64,000 nt of DNA from CAWINY01 sp963837635 (GTDB lineage Bacteria > Acidobacteriota > Terriglobia > Terriglobales > Acidobacteriaceae), in NCBI GenBank assembly GCA_963837635.1, contig CAWINY010000007.1, positions 930,001 to 994,000 of the forward strand, read 5' to 3'. A model generated the notes under the pieces. It saw nothing but the letters and a program-made list of their open reading frames with translations, had not been told where the DNA came from and made no database searches. Positions 14,724-26,297 of the stretch are shown in pieces (position 1 is the first letter of the stretch; each line of letters opens with the position of its first letter). Position numbers and translations under genes: made by a program.

Positions 14724-17700
14724 ATATCTCTCGCCTCTTCATCCTGCGGCCGGTCGCGACGTCGCTGCTGATGGTCGGCGTCCTGCTGGTGGGGATCGTT
14801 GCCTACCGGCAACTCCCGGTTTCCGCCCTGCCGCAGGTGGACTATCCCACCATCGAGGTCAACACGTTCTATCCGGGCGCCGGTCCGGAGGTGATGGCTT
14901 CTTCGGTGACCGCGCCCATGGAGCGCCAGTTCGGCCAGGTGCCCGGGCTGAACCAGATGACCTCCACCAGTTCATTCGGCAGCTCGACGATTACCCTGCA
15001 ATTCAACCTCGATCAGAACATCGATGTAGCCGAGCAGGAGGTGCAAGCCGCAATCAATGCGGCCACCACCTACCTTCCGCGCGACCTTCCCAACCCGCCG
15101 ATTTATAGCAAGGTCAATCCGGCGGACACCCCGATCCTCACGCTGGCCGTGACCTCGCAGACGCTGCCCCTGACCAAGGTGGAGGACCTCGCCGATACCA
15201 CGCTGGCGCAGAAGATCTCGCAATTGTCGGGCGTAGGGCTGGTTTCGATCAGCGGCGGGCAGAAGCCAGCGGTGCGCATCCAGGCAAACCCGAAAGCGCT
15301 AGCCTCCTACGGGTTGAGTCTCGAGGACGTGCGCACGGTGCTCGGCCAAGCCAATGTGGACCAGGCGAAAGGCGTGCTCGACGGCCCGCGTCAGGCGTTC
15401 ACCATCGGCGCCAACGACCAGCTCATGTCCAGCGCTCAGTACGAGCCGGTGATCCTTGCCTATCGCAATGGGGCGCCGGTGCGGCTGAGCGATGTGGCCA
15501 CGATCGTTGACGGCGCTGAAAACGTGAAGCAGGCTGCTTGGACGAACCTGACTCCGGCGGTCATCCTCAACATTCAGCGCCAACCGGGCGCGAACATTAT
15601 CAGTGTCGCCGACCGGATCAAGGCGGTCCTGCCGCAACTGCAGTCCGCGTTGCCGTCGTCGGTGAAGGTTGCGATCCTGACCGACCGCACCAACACCATC
15701 CGCGCCTCGGTGAAGGACGTTCAATTCGAACTGATGCTGACCATCGGCCTGGTGGTGATGGTTATCTTCCTGTTCCTGCGGAGTGTGTCGGCGACGGTCA
15801 TCCCGAGCGTGGCCGTGCCGCTGTCGATTGTCGGCACGTTTGGGGTGATGTACCTCGCCGGGTTTAGCCTCGACAATCTCTCGCTGATGGCGTTGACCAT
15901 CTCCACCGGTTTTGTGGTGGACGACGCGATCGTGATGATCGAGAACATCGAGCGCTTCATCGAGGCGGGCGACACGCCTTTGGAAGCGGCGCTGAAGGGC
16001 TCGGGCCAGATCGGCTTCACCATTGTGTCGTTGACCGTCTCGCTGATCGCCGTGCTCATCCCGCTACTGTTTATGGGAGACATCGTCGGCCGCCTCTTCC
16101 GCGAGTTCGCCATCACGTTGGCGGTCACCATCCTGGTCTCGGCGATCGTCTCCCTGACCCTGACCCCGATGATGTGCGCCAAGCTGCTCAAGTCCAAGCG
16201 CGAGGCCAAGCACGGGCGCTTTTATCAGGCGTCCCAGCGCTGGAACGACAGCATCATCGCCTTCTACGGGCGCACCCTGCGCTGGGTGCTGAAGCACCAG
16301 ACGGCCACGCTGATCATCACGGTATCCACTCTGGTGTTCACGCTTGTTTTATACGTGGTGGTGCCAAAGGGCTTCTTCCCGGTGCAGGACACCGGCATGA
16401 TCCTGGGCATCTCGGAGGCGCCGGAGAGCGTCTCGTTCGATGCCATGGCGGAGCGGCAGCAGGCCCTGGCGCGCGTCATCCTGCAGGACCCGGACGTGGT
16501 GAGCCTATCGTCGTTCATCGGCGTGGATGGAACCAACACCACGCCCAACAGCGGCCGTATTCAGATCAACCTGAAGCCGCGCGAGGAGCGCAGCGCCAGC
16601 GCCTCGGAGATCATCCGCCGGCTGGCGCCCAAGGTGGGGCAGGTCTCCGGCATTACGCTTTACATGCAGCCGGTGCAGGACCTGACGGTCGAGAATCGTG
16701 TCACGCGCACCCAATTCCAGTATTCGCTGGAAGACACCGATGCCAACGAGTTGAACCAGTGGGCGCCGCGGCTGGTACAAAAGCTGCGAAATATCCCGCA
16801 GTTGCGCGACGTGGCCAGCGATCAGTTGAGCAATGGACTGCGCGCCGATCTGGTGATTGACCGCGACACTGCCGGGCGGCTCGGCATTCTGCCGCAGGCA
16901 ATCGACGATACCCTGTACGACGCCTTTGGCCAGCGCCAGGTCTCGACCATGTTCACGCAGTTGAACCAGTACCACGTGGTGCTGGAGGTGGCGCCCGATT
17001 TCCAGCGCAATCCCGATTCGCTGAAAAACATCTACGTGCGTTCCGCCACCGGACAGCAGGTTCCGCTCGCTTCCTTCAGCCATTTCGAGCAGCAGGTGAT
17101 CCCCCTGGCAATCAATCACCAGGGCCAATTTCCGGTGGTAACCCTCTCCTTCAACCTGGCGCCGGGCGTATCGCTGGGCGAGGCCACGAGTGTCATCGAG
17201 CAGGCCGAGCAGCAACTGCAGTTTCCCGCTAGCATTCACTCCAGCTTCCAGGGCACGGCGGCTGCCTTCCGCAATTCGCTGACCTCGGAGCCGTGGCTGA
17301 TTCTCGCCGCGCTGGTGACCGTTTACATCGTGCTGGGCGTGCTCTATGAGAGCTACATCCATCCGGTGACGATTCTCTCGACCTTGCCTTCGGCGGGCGT
17401 GGGGGCGATGCTCGCCTTGCTGTTCACCAGAAACGACTTCACCGTTATCGCCCTGATCGGCATCATCCTGCTGATCGGCATCGTGAAGAAGAACGCGATC
17501 ATGATGATCGACTTTGCCCTGGAAGCCGAGCGCAAGGACGACAAGCCGCCCGAGGAGGCGATTTATCAGGCGTGCCTGCTGCGCTTCCGTCCCATCATGA
17601 TGACGACCATGGCCGCCCTGCTCGCCGGCCTGCCGCTGGCGTTGGGTCGCGGCACCGGCTCGGAGCTGCGCCACCCGCTGGGCATCACCATCGTCGGTGG

Positions 17701-17846
17701 CCTGCTTATTAAGCCAGTTGCTCACGCTGTACACCACGCCGGTGGTCTATCTCGCGTTTGACCGCTTGGGGAAGCGCTTTGCGCGCTTCCGCATCGGCAA
17801 CCCGATTGAGGAGCGCCCTGCCGGCGACTACTCGGGAGCGGACTAG
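14720..17846 (+). CDS. mdtB: RND multidrug efflux permease (MdtB-like), frameshifted near the end
   Basis: HAE1-type RND permease. The uninterrupted frame gives 1013 residues ending in an unrelated tail after GITIVGGLL. One extra A at 17711-17712 (ATTAAGCC where the sister gene logic needs ATTAGCC) explains this. Removing it restores SQLLTLYTTPVVYLAFDRLG and a stop at 17844-17846, directly abutting the next ATG, for 1041 residues. Visible family features include the N-terminal helix with PVSALPQVDYPTIEV, the TM4 pair GFVVDDAIVMIENIE that carries proton-relay acids, and the GTGSELRHPLGI loop. Everything up to the last transmembrane helix is intact. A real mutation or a sequencing error are both possible. 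Confidence 0.9.
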
Positions 17847-20800
17847 ATGAACATCTCCGCCCCTTTCATCCGCCGGCCCGTCGGAACCTCGCTCTTGACG
17901 CTGGCGTTGCTGCTGGCAGGCGCGCTGGCGTTTTTCCTACTGCCGGTGGGTCCGCTGCCGCAAGTCGAGTATCCGGTCATCAGTGTTTCCGCCGGACTGC
18001 CCGGCGCCAGTCCCGAGACGATGGCATCGGCGGTCGCTACGCCGCTGGAGCGGCAGTTTGGCCGCATCGCCGGCATAGATCAGATGACGTCGACCAGCCA
18101 GTTTGCGTCGACCAACATCGTGCTGCAGTTCGACCTCAACCGCAACATCGACGCCGCCGCGCGGGACGTGCAGGCCGCCATCAATGCCGCGCGCGGACAA
18201 CTGCCCGCCGACCTGCCGAACAATCCCACGTATCGCAAGGTGAATCCGGCAGAGGCGCCCAGCATGATTCTGGCGCTCACCTCGGACACCATTCCCCTGC
18301 CCAACATTTACGACGCAGCCGACTCCATCTTGGCGCAGAAGCTCTCGCAGGTGGAAGGCGTGGGACAGGTGGTCGTGGGAGGCGGCGCCCGCCCCGCGGT
18401 GCGAGCGGAACTGAATCCGACGTTGCTGAATAAACTCGGCATCGGACTCGATCAGGTGCGCGTGGCTTTGCAGTCGGCGAACGCAAACCGCCCCAAGGGC
18501 CAGGTGGCCGACGCGATCAACGTCTGGGCCATCAATGACAACGATCAGATCTTCAAGGCCAAGGATTACCGGCCGCTGATCATCGCCGAAAACAGCCGCG
18601 GCAGCGTACGCCTGGGCGATGTGGGCGACGTGCAAGACTCGGTCGAGGATACGCGCAACGCAGGCTTCTTCGGCACCAAGCCGGCGGTGCTGGTGATCAT
18701 CTATCGCCAGCCTGGGGCCAATATCATCGACACCGTGGATCGCGTGTACGCGCTGCTGCCGCAGTTGCGCGCTTCCATCTCACCGGCGATTGATGTCGGG
18801 GTGGTGATCGACCGCAGCACGACCATCCGCGCCTCGGTGGCCGACATTGAGTATGCGCTGCTGGCCTCCATTGTGCTGGTCGTGCTGGTGGTGTTCGTCT
18901 TTTTGCGCAACCTCCGGTCCACCTTCATTCCAAGCGTTGCCGTACCGCTGTCGCTGATCGGTACCTTCGGCGTCATGTACCTGCTGGGTTACAGCATCGA
19001 CAACCTCTCGCTGATGGCGCTGGCGATCTCGACCGGCTTCGTGGTGGACGATGCCATTGTGGTGATCGAGAACGTTACCCGGTATCTCGAACATGGCATG
19101 ACCCCCGTGCAGGCAGCCTTCAAAGGCGCGCGGGAGATCGGCTTCACCGTGCTCTCGATGAGCACCTCGCTGGTGGCGGTGTTCATCCCTATTTTGCTGA
19201 TGGGAGGGATCGTCGGCCGCCTGTTCCGCGAGTTTGCCGTGACCCTGAGCGTGGCGATTGGGGTCTCGCTGCTGGTTTCTTTGACTACGACTCCGATGAT
19301 GTGCGCCAAGTTCCTGCAGCCCATTGATCACGAAAAGCATGGCCGGCTGTACCGGGTTAGCGAGCGCATGTTCAACGGTATCCTGAACGGATATAGCGTG
19401 GGGCTGCGCTGGGTGCTGCGTCATCAGCGCTTCACCATGCTGGTGACCGTCGCCACCGCCTGCTTGAGTATTTATCTCTACGTGATCGTGCCCAAGGGCT
19501 TTTTCCCGCAGCAGGACACGGGACGCATCATGGGCAGTATTCAGGCGGCCCAGGACATTTCCTTCGCTGCCATGCGCGACAAGCTCACGCAGTACGTAGA
19601 CATCGTGAAGCGCGACCCCGCGGTTCAGGCCGTGGTCGGGTTCACGGGCGGCAATGGGGTGAGCAATACCGGGCGCATGTTCATCATGCTCAAACCGCTG
19701 CAGGAGCGGAAACTGACCGCCGACCAGTTGATTGGCCGCTTGCGCCGCAAGTTGGCCATCGTGCCCGGAGCCACGTTGTTCATGCAGTCCGCGCAGGATC
19801 TGCAAATCGGCGGACGCCAGAGTGCGGCGCAGTATCAGTACACCTTGCAAGGCGAGGATCTGCAGGAGCTGAACACGTGGGCGCCCCGCGTACTGGCGAA
19901 GCTGCGCACCCTGCCCCAGTTGCGCGACCTCAACAGCGACCAGCAGATCCAGGGACTGGAAGCGAACGTCGAGATCGATCGCGATACCGCGGCCCGGCTT
20001 GGCGTTCAAGCGGCGGACATCGACAACGCGCTGTACGATGCCTTCGGCCAGCGGCAGGTCTCCACCATGTACCGCCAATTGAACCAATACCACGTGGTCA
20101 TGGAGGTCGATCCGCGCTTTCGGTCGAGTCCGGATGCGCTGCAGGCGATCTACGTCCGCAACAACCAGGGGCAGCAGATCCCGCTCTCCACGTTTGCTCA
20201 TTTCGCGTCCGGGAACATGTCGCTGCAGGTCAATCATCAGGGGCAGTTTCCGGCGGTCACTCTATCCTTCAATGTCGCGCCGGGCGTGTCATTGGGAGAA
20301 GCCACCCGCCTGATCGAAGCTGCCGAGCGCGAGATCGGCGTGCCGAGCAGCATTCACGCCAGTTTTCAAGGGACCGCCGCAGCATTCCAGAGTTCGCTCT
20401 CCAGTGAGCCATGGCTCATCCTGGCCGCGCTGGTCACCGTGTACATCGTTTTGGGCGTGCTCTACGAAAGCTACGTGCACCCAATCACCATTCTGTCGAC
20501 GCTGCCCTCCGCCGGCGTGGGCGCAATCCTGGCCTTGTTGCTCACGCGCACGGACTTGACGATCATCGCGCTGATCGGGATCATCCTGCTGATCGGCATC
20601 GTGAAGAAGAACGCGATTTTGATGATCGACTTTGCCCTGGATGCGGAGCGGCGCGAGGGCAAATCGCCGGAAGAGGCGATCTATCAGGCTTGCCTGCTGC
20701 GCTTCCGCCCCATCATGATGACCACCATGGCGGCGCTGCTGGGCGGCCTGCCGCTGGCCCTTGGCACCGGCGTCGGCTCCGAACTGCGCCACCCGCTGGG

Positions 20801-20966
20801 CATCACCATCGTTGGCGGCTTGATCGTCAGCCAGATGCTGACCCTGTTTACTACGCCGGTCGTTTACTTGTATCTGGATCGCTTGCGGCTCAGGTTGAGC
20901 CGCCGGAGAAGAATCGAGCCGGAAGAGGCCCCGCCGATTTCGCCCACCTACACGCCGGCGGATTGA
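17847..20966 (+). CDS. mdtC: RND multidrug efflux permease (MdtC-like)
   Basis: This intact 1039-residue HAE1-family proton/drug antiporter of the inner membrane is a close paralogue of the preceding gene. Shared blocks include LLPVGPLPQVEYPVISV near the N-terminus, GFVVDDAIVVIENVTR in TM4, LNQYHVVMEVDPRFRSSPD in the porter domain and GTGVGSELRHPLGITIVGG before TM12. It ends with a charged cytoplasmic tail. Paired permeases behind one adaptor match the MdtABC arrangement, in which B and C form a heterotrimer. No outer-membrane channel gene is present in the window, so an unlinked TolC-like partner is presumed. Confidence 0.94.
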   Translation: MNISAPFIRRPVGTSLLTLALLLAGALAFFLLPVGPLPQVEYPVISVSAGLPGASPETMASAVATPLERQFGRIAGIDQMTSTSQFASTNIVLQFDLNRNIDAAARDVQAAINAARGQLPADLPNNPTYRKVNPAEAPSMILALTSDTIPLPNIYDAADSILAQKLSQVEGVGQVVVGGGARPAVRAELNPTLLNKLGIGLDQVRVALQSANANRPKGQVADAINVWAINDNDQIFKAKDYRPLIIAENSRGSVRLGDVGDVQDSVEDTRNAGFFGTKPAVLVIIYRQPGANIIDTVDRVYALLPQLRASISPAIDVGVVIDRSTTIRASVADIEYALLASIVLVVLVVFVFLRNLRSTFIPSVAVPLSLIGTFGVMYLLGYSIDNLSLMALAISTGFVVDDAIVVIENVTRYLEHGMTPVQAAFKGAREIGFTVLSMSTSLVAVFIPILLMGGIVGRLFREFAVTLSVAIGVSLLVSLTTTPMMCAKFLQPIDHEKHGRLYRVSERMFNGILNGYSVGLRWVLRHQRFTMLVTVATACLSIYLYVIVPKGFFPQQDTGRIMGSIQAAQDISFAAMRDKLTQYVDIVKRDPAVQAVVGFTGGNGVSNTGRMFIMLKPLQERKLTADQLIGRLRRKLAIVPGATLFMQSAQDLQIGGRQSAAQYQYTLQGEDLQELNTWAPRVLAKLRTLPQLRDLNSDQQIQGLEANVEIDRDTAARLGVQAADIDNALYDAFGQRQVSTMYRQLNQYHVVMEVDPRFRSSPDALQAIYVRNNQGQQIPLSTFAHFASGNMSLQVNHQGQFPAVTLSFNVAPGVSLGEATRLIEAAEREIGVPSSIHASFQGTAAAFQSSLSSEPWLILAALVTVYIVLGVLYESYVHPITILSTLPSAGVGAILALLLTRTDLTIIALIGIILLIGIVKKNAILMIDFALDAERREGKSPEEAIYQACLLRFRPIMMTTMAALLGGLPLALGTGVGSELRHPLGITIVGGLIVSQMLTLFTTPVVYLYLDRLRLRLSRRRRIEPEEAPPISPTYTPAD

Positions 20967-20982
20967 GCGGGAGTGTCAGGCG

Positions 20983-21147
20983 GAAAAGGGTATCAGGTAG
21001 CAGGTACCCGGGCAGGTAATAAAAGCAACAACCCACCTCGCAATGGGACGCGAGAGCATCTCCTGAGGAGCGAGCGTGTCGTCCCTACGGAACTCGGGTT
21101 TATTTCCACTTCTCCCCAACGCTGAAGCGTTGGGCTAAGGGATATCG
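20983..21147. repeat. Intergenic palindromes
   Basis: Here are a GGTATCAGGTAGCAGGTACC run at 20987-21008 (same unit as the element at 37946-38023) and a perfect stem CCCAACGCT/AGCGTTGGG at 21117-21136. They lie between the pump operon and the OppF-like gene. Confidence 0.55.
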
Positions 21148-21264
21148 CCACTATGTGGCTCGGATACCGGCGTTTCCCGGCAGTTTGCTCCACCCCAAGT
21201 CTTGAACAGCGAGCCCTCACCGAGGACCGACGGCTGACGGCTTTTGGTGCGGTAAAGTGTTTCC

Positions 21265-22056
21265 ATGGCGTTGCTGGAAGTTCGCCACCTCACCAAGGTG
21301 TATCCCGTCGGCGAATCGCGCTTCGGGGGCGGAGGCCACGGCGAGGTGCGCGCGGTGGATGACGTATCTTTCGACATCGCCGAAGGTGAGACGCTCGGGC
21401 TTGTGGGCGAGTCCGGCTCCGGCAAAAGCACCCTCGGACGCATGCTGCTGCGACTCATTGAGCCGACCGCGGGATCGGTCACGTTCGAGGGCCTGGATGT
21501 GCTGTCAACCCGTGGGCGTCATCTGCGGCGGTTGCGCCGCGACATGCAGATTATCTTCCAGGACCCGTTCGGCTCCCTGGATCCGCGCATGCGGGTGCTG
21601 GACATTGTGACCGAACCCATGGTGATTCACGAGCGTCTGACGGCCGAAGCTCGCCGCCAGCGGGCCGCCGAGCTGATGCGCGAAGTGGGGCTGGACGAAT
21701 CTGCCCTGGCGCGGTATCCGCACGAGTTCAGCGGCGGACAGCGGCAGCGCATCGGCATTGCCCGCGCGCTGGCCCTGCGGCCACGCTTCCTGGTGTGCGA
21801 CGAACCCGTGTCCGCACTGGACGTCAGCGTCGGCGCGCAAATCGTGAACCTGCTCGCAACCCTGCAACACGAGCGGCGGCTCACCTACCTCTTCATATCG
21901 CACTCCATGCCGGTGGTGCGCTATCTCTCGACACGAATCGCGGTCCTCTATCAGGGAAAGATCGTGGAGACCGGCGACACCGAGCAAATCACCGGCTCGC
22001 CCTCCCATCCCTACACTCGCGCCTTGCTGCAGGCCACGCCGGTATTAGCCGAGTGA
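21265..22056 (+). CDS. Oligopeptide-type ABC transporter ATPase (OppF-like), orphan
   Basis: This 263-residue ATPase has Walker A GLVGESGSGKSTLG (about 48), a Q-loop in IIFQDPFGSLDPRMRV, the signature FSGGQRQRIGIARAL (about 152), Walker B FLVCDEPVSALD and the switch His in FISHSMPVVRYL. The C-terminal GSPSHPYTRALLQATP is the oligopeptide/dipeptide OppD/F extension. Such subunits normally work with OppB, C, D and a binding protein; none is nearby, so it must serve permeases encoded elsewhere or be a relic. The start has no strong ribosome site, but the N-terminus MALLEVRHLTKVY is typical. Confidence 0.87.
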   Translation: MALLEVRHLTKVYPVGESRFGGGGHGEVRAVDDVSFDIAEGETLGLVGESGSGKSTLGRMLLRLIEPTAGSVTFEGLDVLSTRGRHLRRLRRDMQIIFQDPFGSLDPRMRVLDIVTEPMVIHERLTAEARRQRAAELMREVGLDESALARYPHEFSGGQRQRIGIARALALRPRFLVCDEPVSALDVSVGAQIVNLLATLQHERRLTYLFISHSMPVVRYLSTRIAVLYQGKIVETGDTEQITGSPSHPYTRALLQATPVLAE

Positions 22057-22215
22057 CTCCTCTCGCTCCCGAGAAAGCTTTTCACGCGGTCGAACAGGGA
22101 ACCGTTGACAAGGCGTTGCAAGTCAGTGAACACTAAATGGCAGACGGGTGTCTGAAGAAGCAACAAAAGTCGACAATTTATTGGGTTCCGAAAAATAGGA
22201 AAAATGGGAGCTGAA

Positions 22216-22434
22216 ATGGCCGAGTGTGAAAAGCTTAAGAAATGTCAGTTTGTTAATGGTCAGATGGCCACCGACGTAGCCGCTGCCGAACTGACGAAGA
22301 AGACTTATTGCCTGGGGGACAACACGAAGTGCGCGCGTTATCAACTGGTTACCACGGGAGTTCCCGTGCCGGTCGATCTGCCGCCCAACAACTACGAGCG
22401 AGCGCAGCTACTGCGCGAGCACGCGGGGGACTAA
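22216..22434 (+). CDS. Small Cys-containing conserved protein
   Basis: This 72-residue protein starts at the ATG at 22216, with GGAG six bases upstream; an ATG at 22204 is less well placed. Four Cys occur in two pairs: CEKLKKC near the N-terminus and YCLGDNTKCARYQL in the middle. I have seen the KKxYCxGDxxKCARY pattern in short bacterial proteins of unknown function, where it may bind metal or a cluster. A strong terminator follows 17 bases after the stop, so this is a single-gene unit or the last gene of one. Confidence 0.7.
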   Translation: MAECEKLKKCQFVNGQMATDVAAAELTKKTYCLGDNTKCARYQLVTTGVPVPVDLPPNNYERAQLLREHAGD

Positions 22435-22451
22435 GAAGCCATCATAAATTT

Positions 22452-22486
22452 GGCCCGGCTGAAACGCAGCCGGGCCATTTCATTTT
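22452..22486 (+). terminator. Rho-independent terminator
   Basis: There is a perfect 10-bp stem GGCCCGGCTG / CAGCCGGGCC with loop AAACG, followed by ATTTCATTTT. It serves the small Cys protein and overlaps the 3' side of the convergent gene. Confidence 0.88.
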
Positions 22487-22492
22487 CAGGCA

Positions 22493-23044
22493 TTACATCA
22501 GCAACTCCGGGGCTGTTTGCACGATGGGATGCTGCATCTCCTGCAAGTCATTCTTCACCATGTTCAGACCCACCACGCAACGCTCGAAATCCTCCGCCAG
22601 CCGGGCAAACAGGGGCGCAACCTTGGCGTACTCGAACTGGTCGAACTTGGAGACGATGTAATAGCTCTCCTTGCCGGCCTTCAAAAAGTCCACGAAATTC
22701 TCCAGCCGCTGCCGCCGCTGCCGGAAGTGATTGATCGATTCGGGAAACATGCCCGTGAAGAACAGCGTGTAATCCCCGATGTGCTTGCGTACCTGCCGCT
22801 CGCGGTCGAATGAGGCGGCAGGGCCATAGACGGGATCCGACTCAAGCAGCATCTCGCCTACGTCGTTGAGCGGCCGCCCCTGCGCGTTGCGGATCTTGTA
22901 GAGAGACTCACTCTCGTAGAAATCGCTGAGTACTCCCGCCACGTAGTGGCAGACGGCCGAGTCGCGCAAGCCCAGGTCATCGCTGTAGTGGCGATAGACA
23001 AGCTCAAGAAACAGTTGTTGCAGCGGATGCGATTCAGGAATCAT
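22493..23044 (-). CDS. Conserved hypothetical protein
   Basis: This is a soluble-looking 183-residue protein, mainly alpha-helical by composition, with no signal peptide or membrane segment. Notable stretches are LFLELVYRHYSDDLGLRD near the N-terminus, HIGDYTLFFTGMFPESI in the centre and FEYAKVAPLFARLAEDFE towards the end. I do not recognise the family. Codon use and length suggest a real gene. It converges on the small Cys protein and shares its terminator region; palindromic repeats lie upstream. Confidence 0.65.
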   Translation of the reverse strand: MIPESHPLQQLFLELVYRHYSDDLGLRDSAVCHYVAGVLSDFYESESLYKIRNAQGRPLNDVGEMLLESDPVYGPAASFDRERQVRKHIGDYTLFFTGMFPESINHFRQRRQRLENFVDFLKAGKESYYIVSKFDQFEYAKVAPLFARLAEDFERCVVGLNMVKNDLQEMQHPIVQTAPELLM

Positions 23045-23147
23045 ATCCCTTTACCTCCGATCGCGGTCCATCGATCGAACCCAATACGCAGCACATCGGC
23101 ACTTTCCCGCAAAACATTCGACGCGTTTCACTTTGCAAGAGCAATTT

Positions 23148-23228
23148 GCCGCTGATTACGCTGATCAACGCTGATTATCTTGGTTAGTAACTGGTTTTTC
23201 ATCAGCGTGCATCAGCGTAATCAGCGGC
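23148..23228. repeat. Inverted micro-repeat element, CGCTGATTA type (copy 1)
   Basis: The left arm GCCGCTGATTACGCTGATCA and onward (23148-23177) is built of CGCTGAT units. The right arm (23200-23228), CATCAGCGTGCATCAGCG and onward, is its complement. The hairpin stem is about 28 bp. Confidence 0.85.
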
Positions 23229-23435
23229 TCTTTGGTTTGACCCGCACTCACCGTGAGTTGTAGCGCACCTTGCCGGCCGGAACAAGCCGGATATTTCGCT
23301 GCCGGAAATCGATCCGTTGAATAGTTAGACCGCCCTGGGAGCGGTTTTGGTGGTATCGGGCGGGTGTCAGCACTCGCCACATGCGGCTGCTGAAGCGGTC
23401 ACCTTTTTCATTTCAGTTCGTCAATAAACAAGATT

Positions 23436-23509
23436 CGCCGCTGATTACGCTGATCAACGCTGATTATCCCGTGACTGGTTCTTATCAGCGTTGATCAGCG
23501 CAATCAGCG
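23436..23509. repeat. Inverted micro-repeat element, CGCTGATTA type (copy 2)
   Basis: This has the same left arm as copy 1 (23436-23467) with right arm ATCAGCGTTGATCAGCGCAA and onward (23484-23509). The loop sequence differs from copy 1. The roughly 200 bases between the copies show no gene. Confidence 0.85.
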
Positions 23510-23603
23510 TCTCTTTCTTGATCTGGACTCGACTCGGGTCTTGACACGGTGGCACGACATGCATAGATTCGACACTCCGTAGTTGACGAGGCGAACCCAA
23601 GCC

Positions 23604-24089
23604 ATGACCCTGCTCTCGATCTGCGATTCCAAGCCTGCCGCGATTCCGGTTGAAGGCACCGTGGCCGACGCTATCCGCATGATGCTGGATCAACACGTGG
23701 GCGCGGTGGCCGTGCTGGATTCCGAAAAGCGCGTGGCCGGCATCTTTACCGAGCGCGATGTGCTCAGCCGCTTTGCGCTCAGCGGGCGCGACCCGGAGAA
23801 GACCGCCGTGCTCGATATGATGACCACGCCGGTCGAACTGGCCACCGAGAAAACCACCGAAGGCGAAGCGCTGGCCACCATGATCGATCGCCACTACCGC
23901 CATCTTCCGGTGGTGGACGACGACGGCCGCCTGCTCGGCATGCTCTCCATACGCCACGTCTTGGAGGAGCGGGTGGATGAGCTGGTGCACGAGCTGGAGA
24001 GCGCGCGCTCCGACCCGCCAGTTGGAATAAAGGGCCGCAGAGACTCACCGCGGATTAGCGCGGATCGAAACGGGCCAATTCAATTCTGA
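23604..24089 (+). CDS. CBS-domain pair protein
   Basis: With the ATG at 23604 the protein has 161 residues (a TTG at 23583 would add seven). Two CBS motifs are clear: about 5-60 (TVADAIRMMLDQHVGAVAVL, then VAGIFTERDVLSRF) and about 75-125 (EGEALATMIDRHYRHLPVVD, then LLGMLSIRHVLEER). CBS pairs (Bateman modules) bind adenosine nucleotides and regulate partner enzymes or channels. No partner domain is attached. The last 25 residues, from about GRRDSPRISADRNG, are encoded by the start of an intergenic repeat element, so the natural stop has apparently been replaced. Confidence 0.85.
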   Translation: MTLLSICDSKPAAIPVEGTVADAIRMMLDQHVGAVAVLDSEKRVAGIFTERDVLSRFALSGRDPEKTAVLDMMTTPVELATEKTTEGEALATMIDRHYRHLPVVDDDGRLLGMLSIRHVLEERVDELVHELESARSDPPVGIKGRRDSPRISADRNGPIQF

Positions 24090-24193
24090 TTTCTGATTTC
24101 GCCAGGAGCGCTACCCCATAGCAACTCAGAAATCAAGACCTCTGCGTCCTCTCCGGGTTTTCTCTGTGTCTCCGTGTCTCTGTGGCGGGTTTT
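24028..24193. repeat. Inverted micro-repeat element, CCGCAGAG/CTCTGCG type
   Basis: The left part (24030-24061) reads GGCCGCAGAGACTCACCGCG and onward. The right part (24138-24190) reads ACCTCTGCGTCCTCTCCGGG and a TCTCTGTG-rich run, roughly complementary. GATTTCTGATTTC and AGAAATCAAG lie inside. It covers the end of the CBS gene and reaches the stop of the mutase gene. Confidence 0.75.
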
Positions 24194-24194
24194 A

Positions 24195-25823
<1,629 letters not shown>

Positions 25824-25950
25824 CCTCCGGAGAGCCCAAGCAGCCCGAACGGCTGGTTGGGGATGGAGAAACCAGACGGGGAATTGTACGCGCTTTCCAT
25901 CCGCTCGGGTGCAAGGGCGAAAAGGTTTTAGCGCAGAGCTGCCTCGCAGC

Positions 25951-26202
25951 TTAGCTGGCGGTTGGTCGGCGAAGGGTGAAGACGAAAGCTACGCCAGCCG
26001 CCAGCAAGCTGACGGGGATTGCCACCCGCGTCAGCGCGGACTGCAGCACGGTCGAGTTGGCGGGGTTCCAGCCGCGCAGAACCAGGCTGGCCATGATCCC
26101 CAGGCACAGGATTACGTAGAAGGTCATGCCGCAGGCAATCAGGGCGAAGAAGCTGGCGAACATCACGCGCCGCAAGGGGGAGTTGTACACGGTTGCGCTC
26201 AT
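25951..26202 (-). CDS. Small two-helix membrane protein
   Basis: With ATG 26202 the protein has 83 residues (MSATVYNSPLRRVMFASF); a TTG at 26259 with AGGA upstream would add 19. Two hydrophobic helices are visible: SFFALIACGMTFYVILCLGI and VAIPVSLLAAGVAFVFTL. The C-terminus is basic. I do not recognise the family. It lies about 95 bases downstream of lepB on the same strand and may be co-transcribed with it. Confidence 0.6.
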   Translation of the reverse strand: MSATVYNSPLRRVMFASFFALIACGMTFYVILCLGIMASLVLRGWNPANSTVLQSALTRVAIPVSLLAAGVAFVFTLRRPTAS

Positions 26203-26297
26203 CGTAACCCGGCCTGCCTCTACGAGAATGATGCCGCTCGGCACAGGAACGATGCGCAAGCAGGTCCTGGGCAGCGGTTGAGCTTGTTTCAGCCGGG

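Noticed and set aside
16505..20237. Long minus-strand frames opposite the RND permeases (410 and 485 codons)
   Set aside because: His/Gln/Arg-rich shadow translations of conserved permease genes with no motif of their own.
23148..23509. CRISPR array
   Set aside because: Only two copies, each an inverted hairpin, with no regular unique spacers and no cas genes.
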